From Flavobacteriales bacterium UBA5081 (GTDB lineage: Bacteria; Bacteroidota; Bacteroidia; Flavobacteriales_E; Vicingaceae), in assembly GCA_002415785.1 (NCBI GenBank), contig DIAJ01000005.1, positions 8,676 through 72,277 of the forward strand: DNA of 63,602 nt, given 5' to 3'. Each line of letters begins with the position of its first letter. Position 1 is the first letter of the stretch. Below the pieces are notes generated by a model, which was not told where the DNA came from, did no database searches, and worked only from the letters and a program-made list of their open reading frames with translations. This document shows, piece by piece, positions 9,005-17,657 of the stretch. The position numbers were made by a program, and so were the translations under genes.

Positions 9005-9550
9005 TTATTTTTTTTGCTGTAAAGGTTTTGCAGGTATACCAATCAAAGTCAGATTACTATCGCAACTTTTATTAACAAATGCCATTGATCCTACAATTAC
9101 ATTGTCTCCAATTTCAATTCCATATTGAATAACTGAATGAGTACCAATAAAGCAGTTTTTGCCAATCTTAGCTCCACCTACAGAATTTTTCTCATCATCT
9201 AAGTTATTCGTCATTACTCTAGGACACAAATAAGAATTATCTCCAACGTAAACTCCTCTTGCTAAAATGGTTTCATAACGGAGTGTTACATTGTTTCCAA
9301 CTTTACATTGACCAGAACTAGACACCTTAGAATCTAGGTAGCAACTCTCCCCAATAATAGTATTTTCTCGTAACTCAACATAACTTTTCACTTGGGTATT
9401 GTGACCGATTTTCACTCCACTTTTAAGTAAACAGTAATGCTCAATCGTAACATTATCTCCAATTTCAACATCATCCTCAATTATACAGAAGTGTCCTATT
9501 TTGACATTTTTCCCAATTTTAGCTTTTTCTGATACATGGCTTGTTTCCAT
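9005..9550 (-). CDS. left-handed beta-helix (hexapeptide) acyltransferase, sugar N-acetyltransferase type
   Basis: With the ATG at 9550 the protein has 181 residues; a longer TTG start would run into the upstream gene. It is almost entirely hexapeptide repeats of the [LIV]-G-x4 kind (IGKNVKIGHF, IEIGDNVIVGSM) and ends with the GIPAKPL tail common to WlbB/FdtC-like N-acetyltransferases. These trimeric enzymes move an acyl group from CoA to a sugar amine, fitting the adjacent DegT aminotransferase. It sits four bases after one gene and four before the next. Confidence 0.88.
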   Translation of the reverse strand: METSHVSEKAKIGKNVKIGHFCIIEDDVEIGDNVTIEHYCLLKSGVKIGHNTQVKSYVELRENTIIGESCYLDSKVSSSGQCKVGNNVTLRYETILARGVYVGDNSYLCPRVMTNNLDDEKNSVGGAKIGKNCFIGTHSVIQYGIEIGDNVIVGSMAFVNKSCDSNLTLIGIPAKPLQQKK

Positions 9551-9554
9551 ATGC

Positions 9555-10496
9555 TTAATTATTTTTGTAAGGTATAGGCGTTCCACTACCTTTTTTATTA
9601 TAGTTTTTGTTGTATAATATCTTTGCAGGAACTCCTACAAATGTGCAAAATTCTTCTTTATAGTTTTTATTGACAACTGCGCCTGCTCCAACTATTGAGT
9701 TTGCAGGAATAGTAACATTTGAGGGTACTACAGCTCCACTTCCTAGATAGGTTCGACTATTTATTTTAGTATTCCCAGCTAAACTTACATTATTTGCCAT
9801 GTGCACCATTTCTCCAACTATTGCACCATGACCAATTTTTGTTCCATGAGCAATAACACAATTTTTACCAATAAGCGTATTCTCAGATAAGGATCCTCTT
9901 ACAATGCTAACATCAGTCCCAATATAACAATCACTTCCAATTACAACTCCTCCTAACTGAGATTGTTTTATTCTATTTCCACTTTCGTCCCAAACCCAAA
10001 CAACCCCTTCAGGCCCTATCGCAGAATTACTATCAATTTTTGTTCTTGACTTTATTGTCACATTACTATAAACCCTTACATTAGACTCAATTATAACATC
10101 ATTTTCAATTATAGCCTTGTCAATAATAGTGTATGGACCGATGTATACATTTTCTCCAATTACAGCTTCAGGGTGTATTATTGCTGTTTTATGTACTAAT
10201 CGTTCTCTTTTTTCTTCAAAGAGTTGTGAAATTAAATAATGAACAAGTTGAGCATTTTTAACCTTAATTATTATGTTATTATTAAATTCCTCAATCTCTT
10301 CCTCAGCTAATATAATACTTTGTCTAATATCCTCTAAACTACCTTTAAAACCACTTGATACATGGTAAATTCCATTATCAATTAGATTTAAAAAGCTTGC
10401 AGGTCTAAAATCAAAATTTGATGTACTTCTTGTAAGACTATAATCTATTTTATGTTCTTTAAGAAAATGTAAAATTTGATCTATTTTCAATCTCAT
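9555..10496 (-). CDS. LpxD-like UDP-3-O-acyl-glucosamine N-acyltransferase family protein
   Basis: 313 residues. An N-terminal non-repeat domain (about 1-100) precedes a beta-helix of hexapeptide repeats (105-290) with GPEG, GGVVIGSDCYIG and IAHGTKIGHGAIVG segments reminiscent of LpxD, including its catalytic His region. It ends GVPAKILY. Despite the resemblance it is probably not the lipid A enzyme: it sits at the head of a sugar operon beside an aminotransferase and a second acyltransferase. It likely acylates the same amino sugar, perhaps with a longer or hydroxylated acyl group. A TAnnTTTG promoter lies just upstream. Confidence 0.82.
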   Translation of the reverse strand: MRLKIDQILHFLKEHKIDYSLTRSTSNFDFRPASFLNLIDNGIYHVSSGFKGSLEDIRQSIILAEEEIEEFNNNIIIKVKNAQLVHYLISQLFEEKRERLVHKTAIIHPEAVIGENVYIGPYTIIDKAIIENDVIIESNVRVYSNVTIKSRTKIDSNSAIGPEGVVWVWDESGNRIKQSQLGGVVIGSDCYIGTDVSIVRGSLSENTLIGKNCVIAHGTKIGHGAIVGEMVHMANNVSLAGNTKINSRTYLGSGAVVPSNVTIPANSIVGAGAVVNKNYKEEFCTFVGVPAKILYNKNYNKKGSGTPIPYKNN

Positions 10497-10516
10497 TCAA
10501 TTTAATTGTATAGCGT

Positions 10517-10524
10517 CAAATTTA
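10517..10524 (-). promoter_or_regulatory. -7 promoter element TAAATTTG for the glycan sugar operon
   Basis: On the minus strand TAAATTTG is a full match to the Bacteroidetes -7 consensus TAnnTTTG. It lies 21 bases upstream of the LpxD-like ATG in a 72-bp gap. No clear -33 TTG is seen at normal spacing. It would drive the eight tightly packed genes from 10496 down to 2305. Confidence 0.45.
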
Positions 10525-10568
10525 ATAGAAATATCTTAGGGTGTAATTAATAAACACAACTAATAATA

Positions 10569-11777
10569 CTAATTGTTAAGCAAAACTTTTTTGGAATAAA
10601 ACACTTCTCCAACTAAAACCCTAAGCAAATAGATCGATGTCTCAAGGTTTAGGTTATCTATGACAAAACTTTTTGAATTCACTATCTCACTTCTTAACAA
10701 ACTTCCGTTTAAACTGTACAACTCTACTTTTGCATTTTTGACAGACTTCTTTAAGTCAACAAACAATCGATCTTCATTCTGTGTGATTGATTTAAACAAA
10801 TTACCCTTAGTTTCCTTACTCTCATCAATAGTCGTTGTAACAAACTCAACCTCCCACAAATCATTAGTATATGCCCCCGCACTATCAATCCCACCAAATA
10901 TATAGCCTTTAGAACCTATTGTAAAAGTTGCAGCAGTATACTTAGATCCCGAAGGATGATTGATTGCAAGAGACCAAGTATTTGTACTTAAATCTAAAAT
11001 ATAATAATCTGACAAAGCATTTAAGTTTCCACCATTTTGCTTACCACCTCCAACAATAACTTTATCACCTATAACTGTAGCCGTAGGATGAATTCTTCCA
11101 ACTCCGGGAAAACTTGGGTATTGAGTCCAAAGACTTGTTACTGTATTGTAGGCCCACAAGTCATTTCTATTTTGGTTACCATTATAACCCATTCCGAAAA
11201 AAACTAAACTATCATAAGAAAACTTGACTCCAGAAGCACGGTTCCCTAGTGGCCAAGAAGTTGTAACCCTAGTCCATTGGTCTACAATAGGATCATACTC
11301 CCAAAAATCACTATTATAAGCTTGACTAGAATGCAAACCTCCACCTGAGTAAATTTTCCCATTACATCCAACCATCATATTGTTCCGTGGTCCATTTCCA
11401 GGGTAGTTTGCTTTTTGAATCCACCCATTGATTGATGGTACATATTCATAGAAATCATAGTAATAACTAGAGGAACTAGGGTTGTAACCTAAACCAACAA
11501 ATGCTCGCCCACTAACTGTTGTTCCTATCCCACTTCTTTGAGTTCCCAAAAAATTAGCCTTCTGCGTCCAACTATTACTGACAGGATCATACTCCCACAA
11601 TTCTTTCAATGTAGACGAGTTACTGTAGCCGTTACAAATATATCCCTTACCAGAAACTGAAAAACCAATTGTTGCCATCCTACTTGCACTAGGCAAAGTG
11701 TCTTTTGGTGTCCATGTTTGTGAATGCAACATCCCTCCATAAACTAGAAAGAGAAATGCTATAATAACTTTACTCAT
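10569..11777 (-). CDS. secreted kelch-repeat beta-propeller protein with T9SS C-terminal sorting domain
   Basis: 402 residues. A signal peptide (1-19, ending LHSQ) is followed by about six kelch repeats (20-310) with the recurring pattern of glycines, then W-E-Y-D-P and N-x-W-T. A type A T9SS sorting domain follows (about 325-402; AKVELYSLNGSLLRSE, then SIYLLRVLVGEVFYSKKVLL). The protein should cross the outer membrane through the type IX system and be surface-attached or released. No catalytic residues are seen. Its place between glycosyltransferases and sugar genes is unusual and may hint at glycan binding, which is inference. Confidence 0.88.
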   Translation of the reverse strand: MSKVIIAFLFLVYGGMLHSQTWTPKDTLPSASRMATIGFSVSGKGYICNGYSNSSTLKELWEYDPVSNSWTQKANFLGTQRSGIGTTVSGRAFVGLGYNPSSSSYYYDFYEYVPSINGWIQKANYPGNGPRNNMMVGCNGKIYSGGGLHSSQAYNSDFWEYDPIVDQWTRVTTSWPLGNRASGVKFSYDSLVFFGMGYNGNQNRNDLWAYNTVTSLWTQYPSFPGVGRIHPTATVIGDKVIVGGGKQNGGNLNALSDYYILDLSTNTWSLAINHPSGSKYTAATFTIGSKGYIFGGIDSAGAYTNDLWEVEFVTTTIDESKETKGNLFKSITQNEDRLFVDLKKSVKNAKVELYSLNGSLLRSEIVNSKSFVIDNLNLETSIYLLRVLVGEVFYSKKVLLNN

Positions 11778-11812
11778 AAAATAATTTTTTAAGTAAATCT
11801 ACTAATTTTCTA

Positions 11813-13042
11813 TTAACTTAATATCTCATAAAAATTCAAAACCTTATGGATATTACTCTTTAAGCTCAACCTTTTTCTATTTTCTTCAACATTTTCAATT
11901 AGTTCTTCATATTTATACTCAGTGATTAATCTCTTCAAATCGTCAAAATCTTCCCACTTCGCTTTAATACTTCCACCATATCTGCTTCCCATATAGTTTT
12001 GAAAATCTACATCTTCTCCAATTATTATCGGAATTCCTGCTTCGAAATAATTGTACAATTTAAGTGTAGTTGCATACTTCCTTTTATAGTTCGATTTTTT
12101 ATTGGTTCTGTGAAAGAAAGGTAATATACCAAAATCATATTGCGACATTTTTTCTGCGAGTTTATCTTGTTTTACTGCATCGTGAAAATGGAAATAGGGC
12201 AACTCTTTATCGAGCTGATAATAATCAATCAAATCCGACTTGAGGTTAACCGGTGAGGGATAAATATGAAAATGAATCTTTTGTTTATTTAATTTTTCAA
12301 TTAACCAGTGAAGCTGTCCACCACCAAAGTAGTCTTTATTTCTGTGCTTAGAATATACTCCTCCTGCATACACCAAATGAATTTCGCTGCCTAGTTTGGG
12401 CTCTTTCTTACTAACAAACAAATTAGAGTCAACATAATTTGGGAAAAAGAGCTTTTTTGCAGCTATACTCCCATATAGTTTTTTAGCTAATTGAAGTTCT
12501 AAACTATGGCTAATAATTCCTTGTACATTTTGTAAAATATACTTTTCTTTTATCATATCTTTCCTCATGTAAGCAAAAGGTGGATTGAGCTCAAAATTAG
12601 AAAGTAACAAATCTTGATAATCAAATATAGTTTTTCCCTTTTTGGCATATCTTACTACTATATTAGCAGCACCATAAGGGGGGCCAAAAGAGTGAAAAAC
12701 GGTTAGATTTGAATCATACTGTTTTACTAAACGCTTTACACCCCATTTATTCTTAAAAAGCTCTATTTTATCAAAGCAGTCATTTGAAAGCTTAGGGTCA
12801 TACTTATCCTTCTTACAAAGCAAAACCAAGTTATATTTTGCGCCACTGTCTTTTAACGCCCTTGCCATTCTAGGAATTCTAGCATGTATCATTGTTCCGG
12901 CAAAAACTATTGTAGGCTGCTTTACTTTACTTTTTAATGAAAAGTGATATAAAGCAAAGTCTGGTATAGACGATAACTCTTCAATAAAACGAGACTTTAT
13001 TTTGTCAAAAAGTAACAGTATTTTCCCTTTTGATAGTTTCAT
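11813..13042 (-). CDS. glycosyltransferase, GT-B fold (GT4-like)
   Basis: 409 residues with two Rossmann-like halves. The N-terminal half has KQPTIVFAGTMIHARIPR and a VFHSFGPPYGAANIV segment; the C-terminal half has VYAGGVYSKHRNKDYFGG and LYNYFEAGIPIIIGED, where the E-x-G-I-P-I part resembles the donor-binding end of GT4 enzymes. It lacks the full E-x7-E pattern and may be a divergent subfamily. Donor and acceptor are unknown. It is probably the first gene of a two-gene minus-strand unit with the kelch protein 35 bases downstream. Start ATG at 13042. Confidence 0.75.
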   Translation of the reverse strand: MKLSKGKILLLFDKIKSRFIEELSSIPDFALYHFSLKSKVKQPTIVFAGTMIHARIPRMARALKDSGAKYNLVLLCKKDKYDPKLSNDCFDKIELFKNKWGVKRLVKQYDSNLTVFHSFGPPYGAANIVVRYAKKGKTIFDYQDLLLSNFELNPPFAYMRKDMIKEKYILQNVQGIISHSLELQLAKKLYGSIAAKKLFFPNYVDSNLFVSKKEPKLGSEIHLVYAGGVYSKHRNKDYFGGGQLHWLIEKLNKQKIHFHIYPSPVNLKSDLIDYYQLDKELPYFHFHDAVKQDKLAEKMSQYDFGILPFFHRTNKKSNYKRKYATTLKLYNYFEAGIPIIIGEDVDFQNYMGSRYGGSIKAKWEDFDDLKRLITEYKYEELIENVEENRKRLSLKSNIHKVLNFYEILS

Positions 13043-13088
13043 CTATAATTATAATTCAATTTTTTTTAGTTCTTTCTTTTGCAGAAGC

Positions 13089-13096
13089 CAAAAGTA
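13089..13096 (-). promoter_or_regulatory. -7 promoter element TACTTTTG for the minus-strand glycosyltransferase
   Basis: A perfect TAnnTTTG on the minus strand, 46 bases upstream of the ATG at 13042, inside the 165-bp divergent intergenic region. No convincing -33 TTG at 19-21 bp. Confidence 0.45.
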
Positions 13097-13174
13097 TTCA
13101 TTTCAATCTGCATTTTTTAAGTATTTCCTTAGCTCTTTTAAAGTTTCTTCTTAAGATTAAAATCTATTATTCTT

Positions 13175-13182
13175 TACCTTCG
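13175..13182 (+). promoter_or_regulatory. -7-like element TACCTTCG for the plus-strand glycosyltransferase
   Basis: One mismatch (C for T) from TAnnTTTG, 25 bases upstream of the ATG at 13208. The same variant, TAnnTTCG, recurs before carB and before the nucleoside phosphorylase gene, which supports it being a real variant. Confidence 0.4.
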
Positions 13183-13207
13183 CAAGAATCTTTAACGAAA
13201 AGTTAGA

Positions 13208-14536
13208 ATGAATGATAAAGACAGAAAAAAAGTTTTAATAATTAGCTATTATTGGCCACCTGCCGGCGGTGGTGGTGTAATGCGATGGTTAAAAATGAGT
13301 CGTTATTTATCACTAAACAACAACTGGGAGCCAATTATTTACACTCCTAAAAATGCAGGCTACATTGTAATTGATGAAAGTGCAGTTAGTGAGGTACCCA
13401 AAAACATAAAGGTCATTCAAAAACCAATACTTGAGCCTAATAATTTCCTTGAAACTTTAGGTTTAAACAAGCTCAAGAAAAATGTTTCTGCCGGTGGTGT
13501 TGGGAAGAAAAAGGGAAAAATGAGCATCAGTGAAAAGTTAATGCTTTGGATTAGATCAAATATATTTATTCCGGATCCTCGTTTCCTATGGATAAGACCT
13601 TCAGTTAAGTTTCTTAAAGAAGTGATTAAAAAGGAGAAGATTGACGCTATTATTACTACCGGTCCACCACACTCTATGCATATCATTGGACTGAAATTAA
13701 AAAAAGAGTTAGGCATTCCTTGGGTCGCTGACTTCAGAGACCCTTGGACTTTTATCGATTTTTTTGATGATTTAAACCTAAGTAAACGTTCTTTAGAAAG
13801 ACATATTAATTTAGAAAAAAGTGTACTAAAAAACGCTGACCACTTAGTTACTGTTAGTCCCTATATTGCTAATGAATTTAAAAAGCGATTTAATGCTGAC
13901 TTTGATGTTATATATAATGGATTCGATCCTATAGATTTTGAAGGAGAGACTCCAAAATTAGACGAAAAGTTTACGATCTGCCATATTGGCTCATTAAACA
14001 AAGACCGTAATGCGGAAGTTTTATGGGAGGCAATTTCAGAAATCACAAATGAAAACAAGGAGTTTAAAAGAGACATAAAAATTCAACTAATTGGTTCTGT
14101 AACACCTGAATTAATGAGCTCTATTGAAAGCTTAGCGCTAAAAGAAATCATCTCAATTCAAGAACACATGTCTCATAAAAAAGTAATTAAACGAATTAGA
14201 AAGTCGCAGTTATTACTTCTACTTATAAATAATACACCCATAGCAAAAGGCATTCTACCTGGTAAGTTTTATGAATATCTGGCTGCAAAACGTCCAATAT
14301 TATGTATTGGGGCTCCGGATTCTGATGTTGCCAAAATTATTAATGAGTGTAATGCAGGAGATGTGGTTGACTTTACAGATAAGGAGCGTATGAAAAAAAT
14401 ACTTTTAACTTCTTATTTAGAGTTTAAAGAAAGCGGAAGGCTAAGTTGTAATACCAACAATATTGAAGTCTTCTCCAGAAAAGGAGAAGCACTTCAATTC
14501 GCTAATATACTGTCAAGTATCACTTCAAATACGTAA
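13208..14536 (+). CDS. glycosyltransferase, GT-B fold (GT4 family)
   Basis: 442 residues. The N-terminus KKVLIISYYWPPAGGGGVMR is the typical first strand and glycine loop of GT4 enzymes. Later come TTGPPHSMHIIGLKLKKE, WVADFRDPW, and a C-terminal nucleotide-sugar domain with CHIGSLNKDRN and GILPGKFYEYLAAKRPIL, where K-x-Y-E-Y-L-A occupies the donor-binding position. It acts in the cytosol on a lipid-linked acceptor. It is transcribed alone, divergent from the other glycosyltransferase and convergent with yfhO (six-base gap). Confidence 0.88.
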   Translation: MNDKDRKKVLIISYYWPPAGGGGVMRWLKMSRYLSLNNNWEPIIYTPKNAGYIVIDESAVSEVPKNIKVIQKPILEPNNFLETLGLNKLKKNVSAGGVGKKKGKMSISEKLMLWIRSNIFIPDPRFLWIRPSVKFLKEVIKKEKIDAIITTGPPHSMHIIGLKLKKELGIPWVADFRDPWTFIDFFDDLNLSKRSLERHINLEKSVLKNADHLVTVSPYIANEFKKRFNADFDVIYNGFDPIDFEGETPKLDEKFTICHIGSLNKDRNAEVLWEAISEITNENKEFKRDIKIQLIGSVTPELMSSIESLALKEIISIQEHMSHKKVIKRIRKSQLLLLLINNTPIAKGILPGKFYEYLAAKRPILCIGAPDSDVAKIINECNAGDVVDFTDKERMKKILLTSYLEFKESGRLSCNTNNIEVFSRKGEALQFANILSSITSNT

Positions 14537-14542
14537 GGCAGT

Positions 14543-17263
14543 TTATTTTTCTAATTCCTTGTACTTTGTATAGCCCACAAACCCAATTAACAAGAGAATG
14601 ATTATTGAACTCACCCAAGTTGCCACTACCCCAAACTTGTATGAGTCTGGGGCAAAAATAAACTTCACTTCCCCTTTACCTGCTGGCAACTCCATACCTC
14701 TTAAAGTATAATTAACTCTGTAATGAGGCACTTCTTCTCCATTAATATAAGCTGTCCAACCTCTGTCGTAAAATATTTCTGAGAAAACAGCAAAAGCATT
14801 ACTTGCAGATTGGTAAGTATATATCAACTCATTAGGTAAATAGGACTCTAACCTAATGTAATCAGTACTTCCAACTGAGTAAGATAATGATAGGTGATCT
14901 TTATAACTTTCTCGAACAATAACACTCTTAGAAACATCTGTATTTTCGAATGCTTTTATCTCTTCATTTGCATCTGCAACAAATTTAACGTTATCTACTA
15001 ACCAAGCATTGCCAAGTGCATGAGGGTTTTGAATGACTGCCAACTGCTGTCCTTGCCCTACCTGAACGGCTCCAATTATGTACTTTGCATTAAGCATATT
15101 AGTTACATTCATTTGAGGTAGTAACTGTTGAGCATAATCCTTACCCCCTTGCAAGAATGCTTGTCGCAATTGAAAATGCTCTCTTCCCAACTCAAAGTCA
15201 ATAAGCTCTTGGTATTTCTTCATTTTGGCAGCATGATATCCTCCCAGAGTTTTATGAAAATAAGCTGTTTTAGCGTCTTCATCCATTTTTGCTGTAGAGT
15301 TTAAAACCCTATAATGCGTATTTCGCATTAATTGCAAAAACTGAATTTTTTCTATATCTCTTTGATTTAGTCTTCCTTTTTCTGCTCTAACTTCTGCAAT
15401 TTTCTGTTCAATTTGTTGAGCAAGTTCTGCATTCTGACTCAACTCATTTTGAAGAATAGTTTTATCTACAGGACTTGCTGCATAAGGAGCTAGTTTTTGA
15501 TCTTGAGGCTGATAAGCCAAAAACCTATCCGCTGCAGTTTTAGATACGCCAGGTTTTTCTTCATTGTTAAGGAACTGCTTGTTTAGCGACCATAAATCGA
15601 CCAATACAAGTACACCTATTCCTAAGACAAACACTTTTTTATTTAGTTTTCCATATAAATACAGTAATAAAACGGCAAGCGCTAGGATAATATACTTTAG
15701 TGAGTTCATCAAGTCAGACCTGAATAAGTCAATTCGATAATCCTTTATACTTTCAAATCCTGCATAAATAACATTTGATTGTTGCTGGTTCTTTTGCAGC
15801 TGCTCATTCATATGTTGCTTCTCATCTATACTTAAGAAGTCGAAAAATGTATCTGGAGTTATCCAAAAAACCAACAATACACCTACAAAAACTCCACTTA
15901 TGGTAAAAAATTTTTTCTTTTGTTTTAAAATGTTGTCTTTATTTTGATAAAGTTCAGACAAAAAAAGAACTGCAAAAATCGGGAGCACCAACTCCACAAT
16001 TACCAAAATCATAGACACCGTTCTAAACTTATTATAAAGTGGAATGTAGTCTATAAAAAAATCGGTGAACCACATTAAATTTTTACCCCAAGAAAGCAAA
16101 AGCGCTAAAATTGCTGCTATACCAAAACCAACTATCAATCTGTCTTTTATAAAAAACAATGCTAAAATGGCTAAAAAGCAAACTATTGCACCGGCATATA
16201 CCGGTCCTGATGTAAATGGCAAATTCCCCCAATAGGTATTCACAATAAATTGTTCATTTTGATATTGATTAACCATAAAATTAAAAAATTGTGGGTCTTC
16301 TCTTCTTAGTCTTTTAATCTCTTCCTCATCAGCCAATATCGCTCCCGATTTCCCCCCCTTTGCTTTTGGAATAATTAAGGTAATCGTTTCTTGAATTCCA
16401 TAACTAAAATGAGTAATATAGTCTTTATCTAAGCCGGTACTCTTAATACCTTCGTTCGAAGACCCATCAGGATTAATGGTTAACTCAGAAGGACTTCTTG
16501 TCGAAAATTTAGAGTATTCATAAGTTGTTAAAATATTCCCAATGTTGGGCAAAACACCTATTAAAACAGCAATTACCGCAATTCCTGCTCTTTTGAAAAA
16601 TTCTTTTGAATGTCCGGCTCTTAGTTGATAAACTAACTCATAAATGCCATAAATAAAAACCACAAAAATTAAATAATAAGTAATTTGAAGGTGGTTTGCA
16701 TTTAATTGTAAACCTATAAATACGGCTGTTATTAGGACTCCAACCCATATTCGCCCTCTTAAAATACTAATAATTCCTCCTAACAAAGCAGGCATATAGG
16801 CAATGGACAATGCTTTACTATTATGTCCGGCCTCTATAATTACCAAAAAGTAAGATGAAAATGCAAAGGCTATTGCACCAACAATGGAAAGCCATGGGTT
16901 AATCCTTAGGCACATTAACAAGATATAGAAGCCAAGCATGTACAAAAACAGTAAATAAACTGGATGTGGCAAACCGAACTTTAGCACATTGTCAATTACC
17001 TTTATTATATTGCCCTTAAACTGTGTAGCAGAAACCTGATAGGCCGGCATTCCTGAGAACATATTTCCCAACCATAGAGGCTCCTCGTTAAAATCAGCTC
17101 TATGACTTCTTACTTCATGAGCCATCCCTTTATGCTGCTTAATATCACCTTGTTTTAGGCGATAACCTAAAAAAGTCGGATAAAAGTAAACTGATGCAAT
17201 AGCTGTAAATAGTACTAGCGCTACTATATGCGGAAGAAACTTTTTAGAATCAATAGATTTCAT
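14543..17263 (-). CDS. YfhO family large membrane protein
   Basis: 906 residues with about 12-14 membrane helices and a soluble C-terminal extracytoplasmic part before a final helix. It matches the Bacteroidota YfhO form: the N-terminal YFYPTFLGYRLKQGD and the MPAYQV segment after the first helix resemble GT-C glycosyltransferases, and the C-terminus has the ERGWTAYINGEE-like sequence (here YDRGWTAYINGEEVPHYRVNY). In Firmicutes YfhO helps add sugars to lipoteichoic acid; here it probably adds sugars from a polyprenyl donor. It lies beside the glycan locus but has its own promoter-like sequence. Confidence 0.88.
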   Translation of the reverse strand: MKSIDSKKFLPHIVALVLFTAIASVYFYPTFLGYRLKQGDIKQHKGMAHEVRSHRADFNEEPLWLGNMFSGMPAYQVSATQFKGNIIKVIDNVLKFGLPHPVYLLFLYMLGFYILLMCLRINPWLSIVGAIAFAFSSYFLVIIEAGHNSKALSIAYMPALLGGIISILRGRIWVGVLITAVFIGLQLNANHLQITYYLIFVVFIYGIYELVYQLRAGHSKEFFKRAGIAVIAVLIGVLPNIGNILTTYEYSKFSTRSPSELTINPDGSSNEGIKSTGLDKDYITHFSYGIQETITLIIPKAKGGKSGAILADEEEIKRLRREDPQFFNFMVNQYQNEQFIVNTYWGNLPFTSGPVYAGAIVCFLAILALFFIKDRLIVGFGIAAILALLLSWGKNLMWFTDFFIDYIPLYNKFRTVSMILVIVELVLPIFAVLFLSELYQNKDNILKQKKKFFTISGVFVGVLLVFWITPDTFFDFLSIDEKQHMNEQLQKNQQQSNVIYAGFESIKDYRIDLFRSDLMNSLKYIILALAVLLLYLYGKLNKKVFVLGIGVLVLVDLWSLNKQFLNNEEKPGVSKTAADRFLAYQPQDQKLAPYAASPVDKTILQNELSQNAELAQQIEQKIAEVRAEKGRLNQRDIEKIQFLQLMRNTHYRVLNSTAKMDEDAKTAYFHKTLGGYHAAKMKKYQELIDFELGREHFQLRQAFLQGGKDYAQQLLPQMNVTNMLNAKYIIGAVQVGQGQQLAVIQNPHALGNAWLVDNVKFVADANEEIKAFENTDVSKSVIVRESYKDHLSLSYSVGSTDYIRLESYLPNELIYTYQSASNAFAVFSEIFYDRGWTAYINGEEVPHYRVNYTLRGMELPAGKGEVKFIFAPDSYKFGVVATWVSSIIILLLIGFVGYTKYKELEK

Positions 17264-17308
17264 CTGAAGTGTTTTTCAATAATGAATATTAAAGTAAAAA
17301 ATAATGCT

Positions 17309-17340
17309 GAAAAGTACTTAAAACAGACCATGCATTCCAA
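17309..17340 (-). promoter_or_regulatory. candidate promoter for yfhO: -33 TTG and -7-like TACTTTTC
   Basis: On the minus strand a TTTTTTG run (TTG at 17340-17338) is followed after 21 bases by TACTTTTC (17316-17309), one mismatch from TAnnTTTG. Both parts of a Bacteroidetes promoter at plausible spacing lie about 46 bases upstream of the ATG at 17263. Confidence 0.5.
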
Positions 17341-17368
17341 AAAATATTGCCTGAAAGTAGGAGAAAAT

Positions 17369-17656
17369 TTACTTGTCGTCTTCTGATACCTCTTCGTAGT
17401 CGACATAGTCGCCTAGCTTTTCTGTTGTTGACGACTTTTTCTTTTGACCTTTTATGTGGACTTCTCCACTTTTTTGATCTTCATTAAAAGAAGCATTTCT
17501 ATCATATTGCTGATAGTATTTCTTTTGTTGCTTATTGATAAAGCGCTTTAGCAAATAGGGAATTAACACTCTAAATATTAATCGGAATGCAAAATACACT
17601 CCGACTAATATTAAAAGTGTGCGAAGCAATGATATTAAACCGGCTTCAAAAATCAT
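17369..17656 (-). CDS. DUF4834 family small membrane protein
   Basis: 95 residues: one N-terminal membrane helix (about 8-32), a basic stretch (LLKRFINKQQKKYYQQ), then a polar, acidic C-terminal tail (DYVDYEEVSEDD). This is the DUF4834 layout found in Bacteroidota; no function is known. It starts one base downstream of the carB stop on the same strand and is probably in its transcript. No catalytic residues are visible. Confidence 0.75.
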   Translation of the reverse strand: MIFEAGLISLLRTLLILVGVYFAFRLIFRVLIPYLLKRFINKQQKKYYQQYDRNASFNEDQKSGEVHIKGQKKKSSTTEKLGDYVDYEEVSEDDK

Positions 17657-17657
17657 T

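Noticed and set aside
9001..9042. Longer start for the SDR gene at 8023
   Set aside because: It adds 14 residues before the Rossmann motif and overlaps the neighbouring acyltransferase; the ATG at 9000 gives the usual N-terminus.
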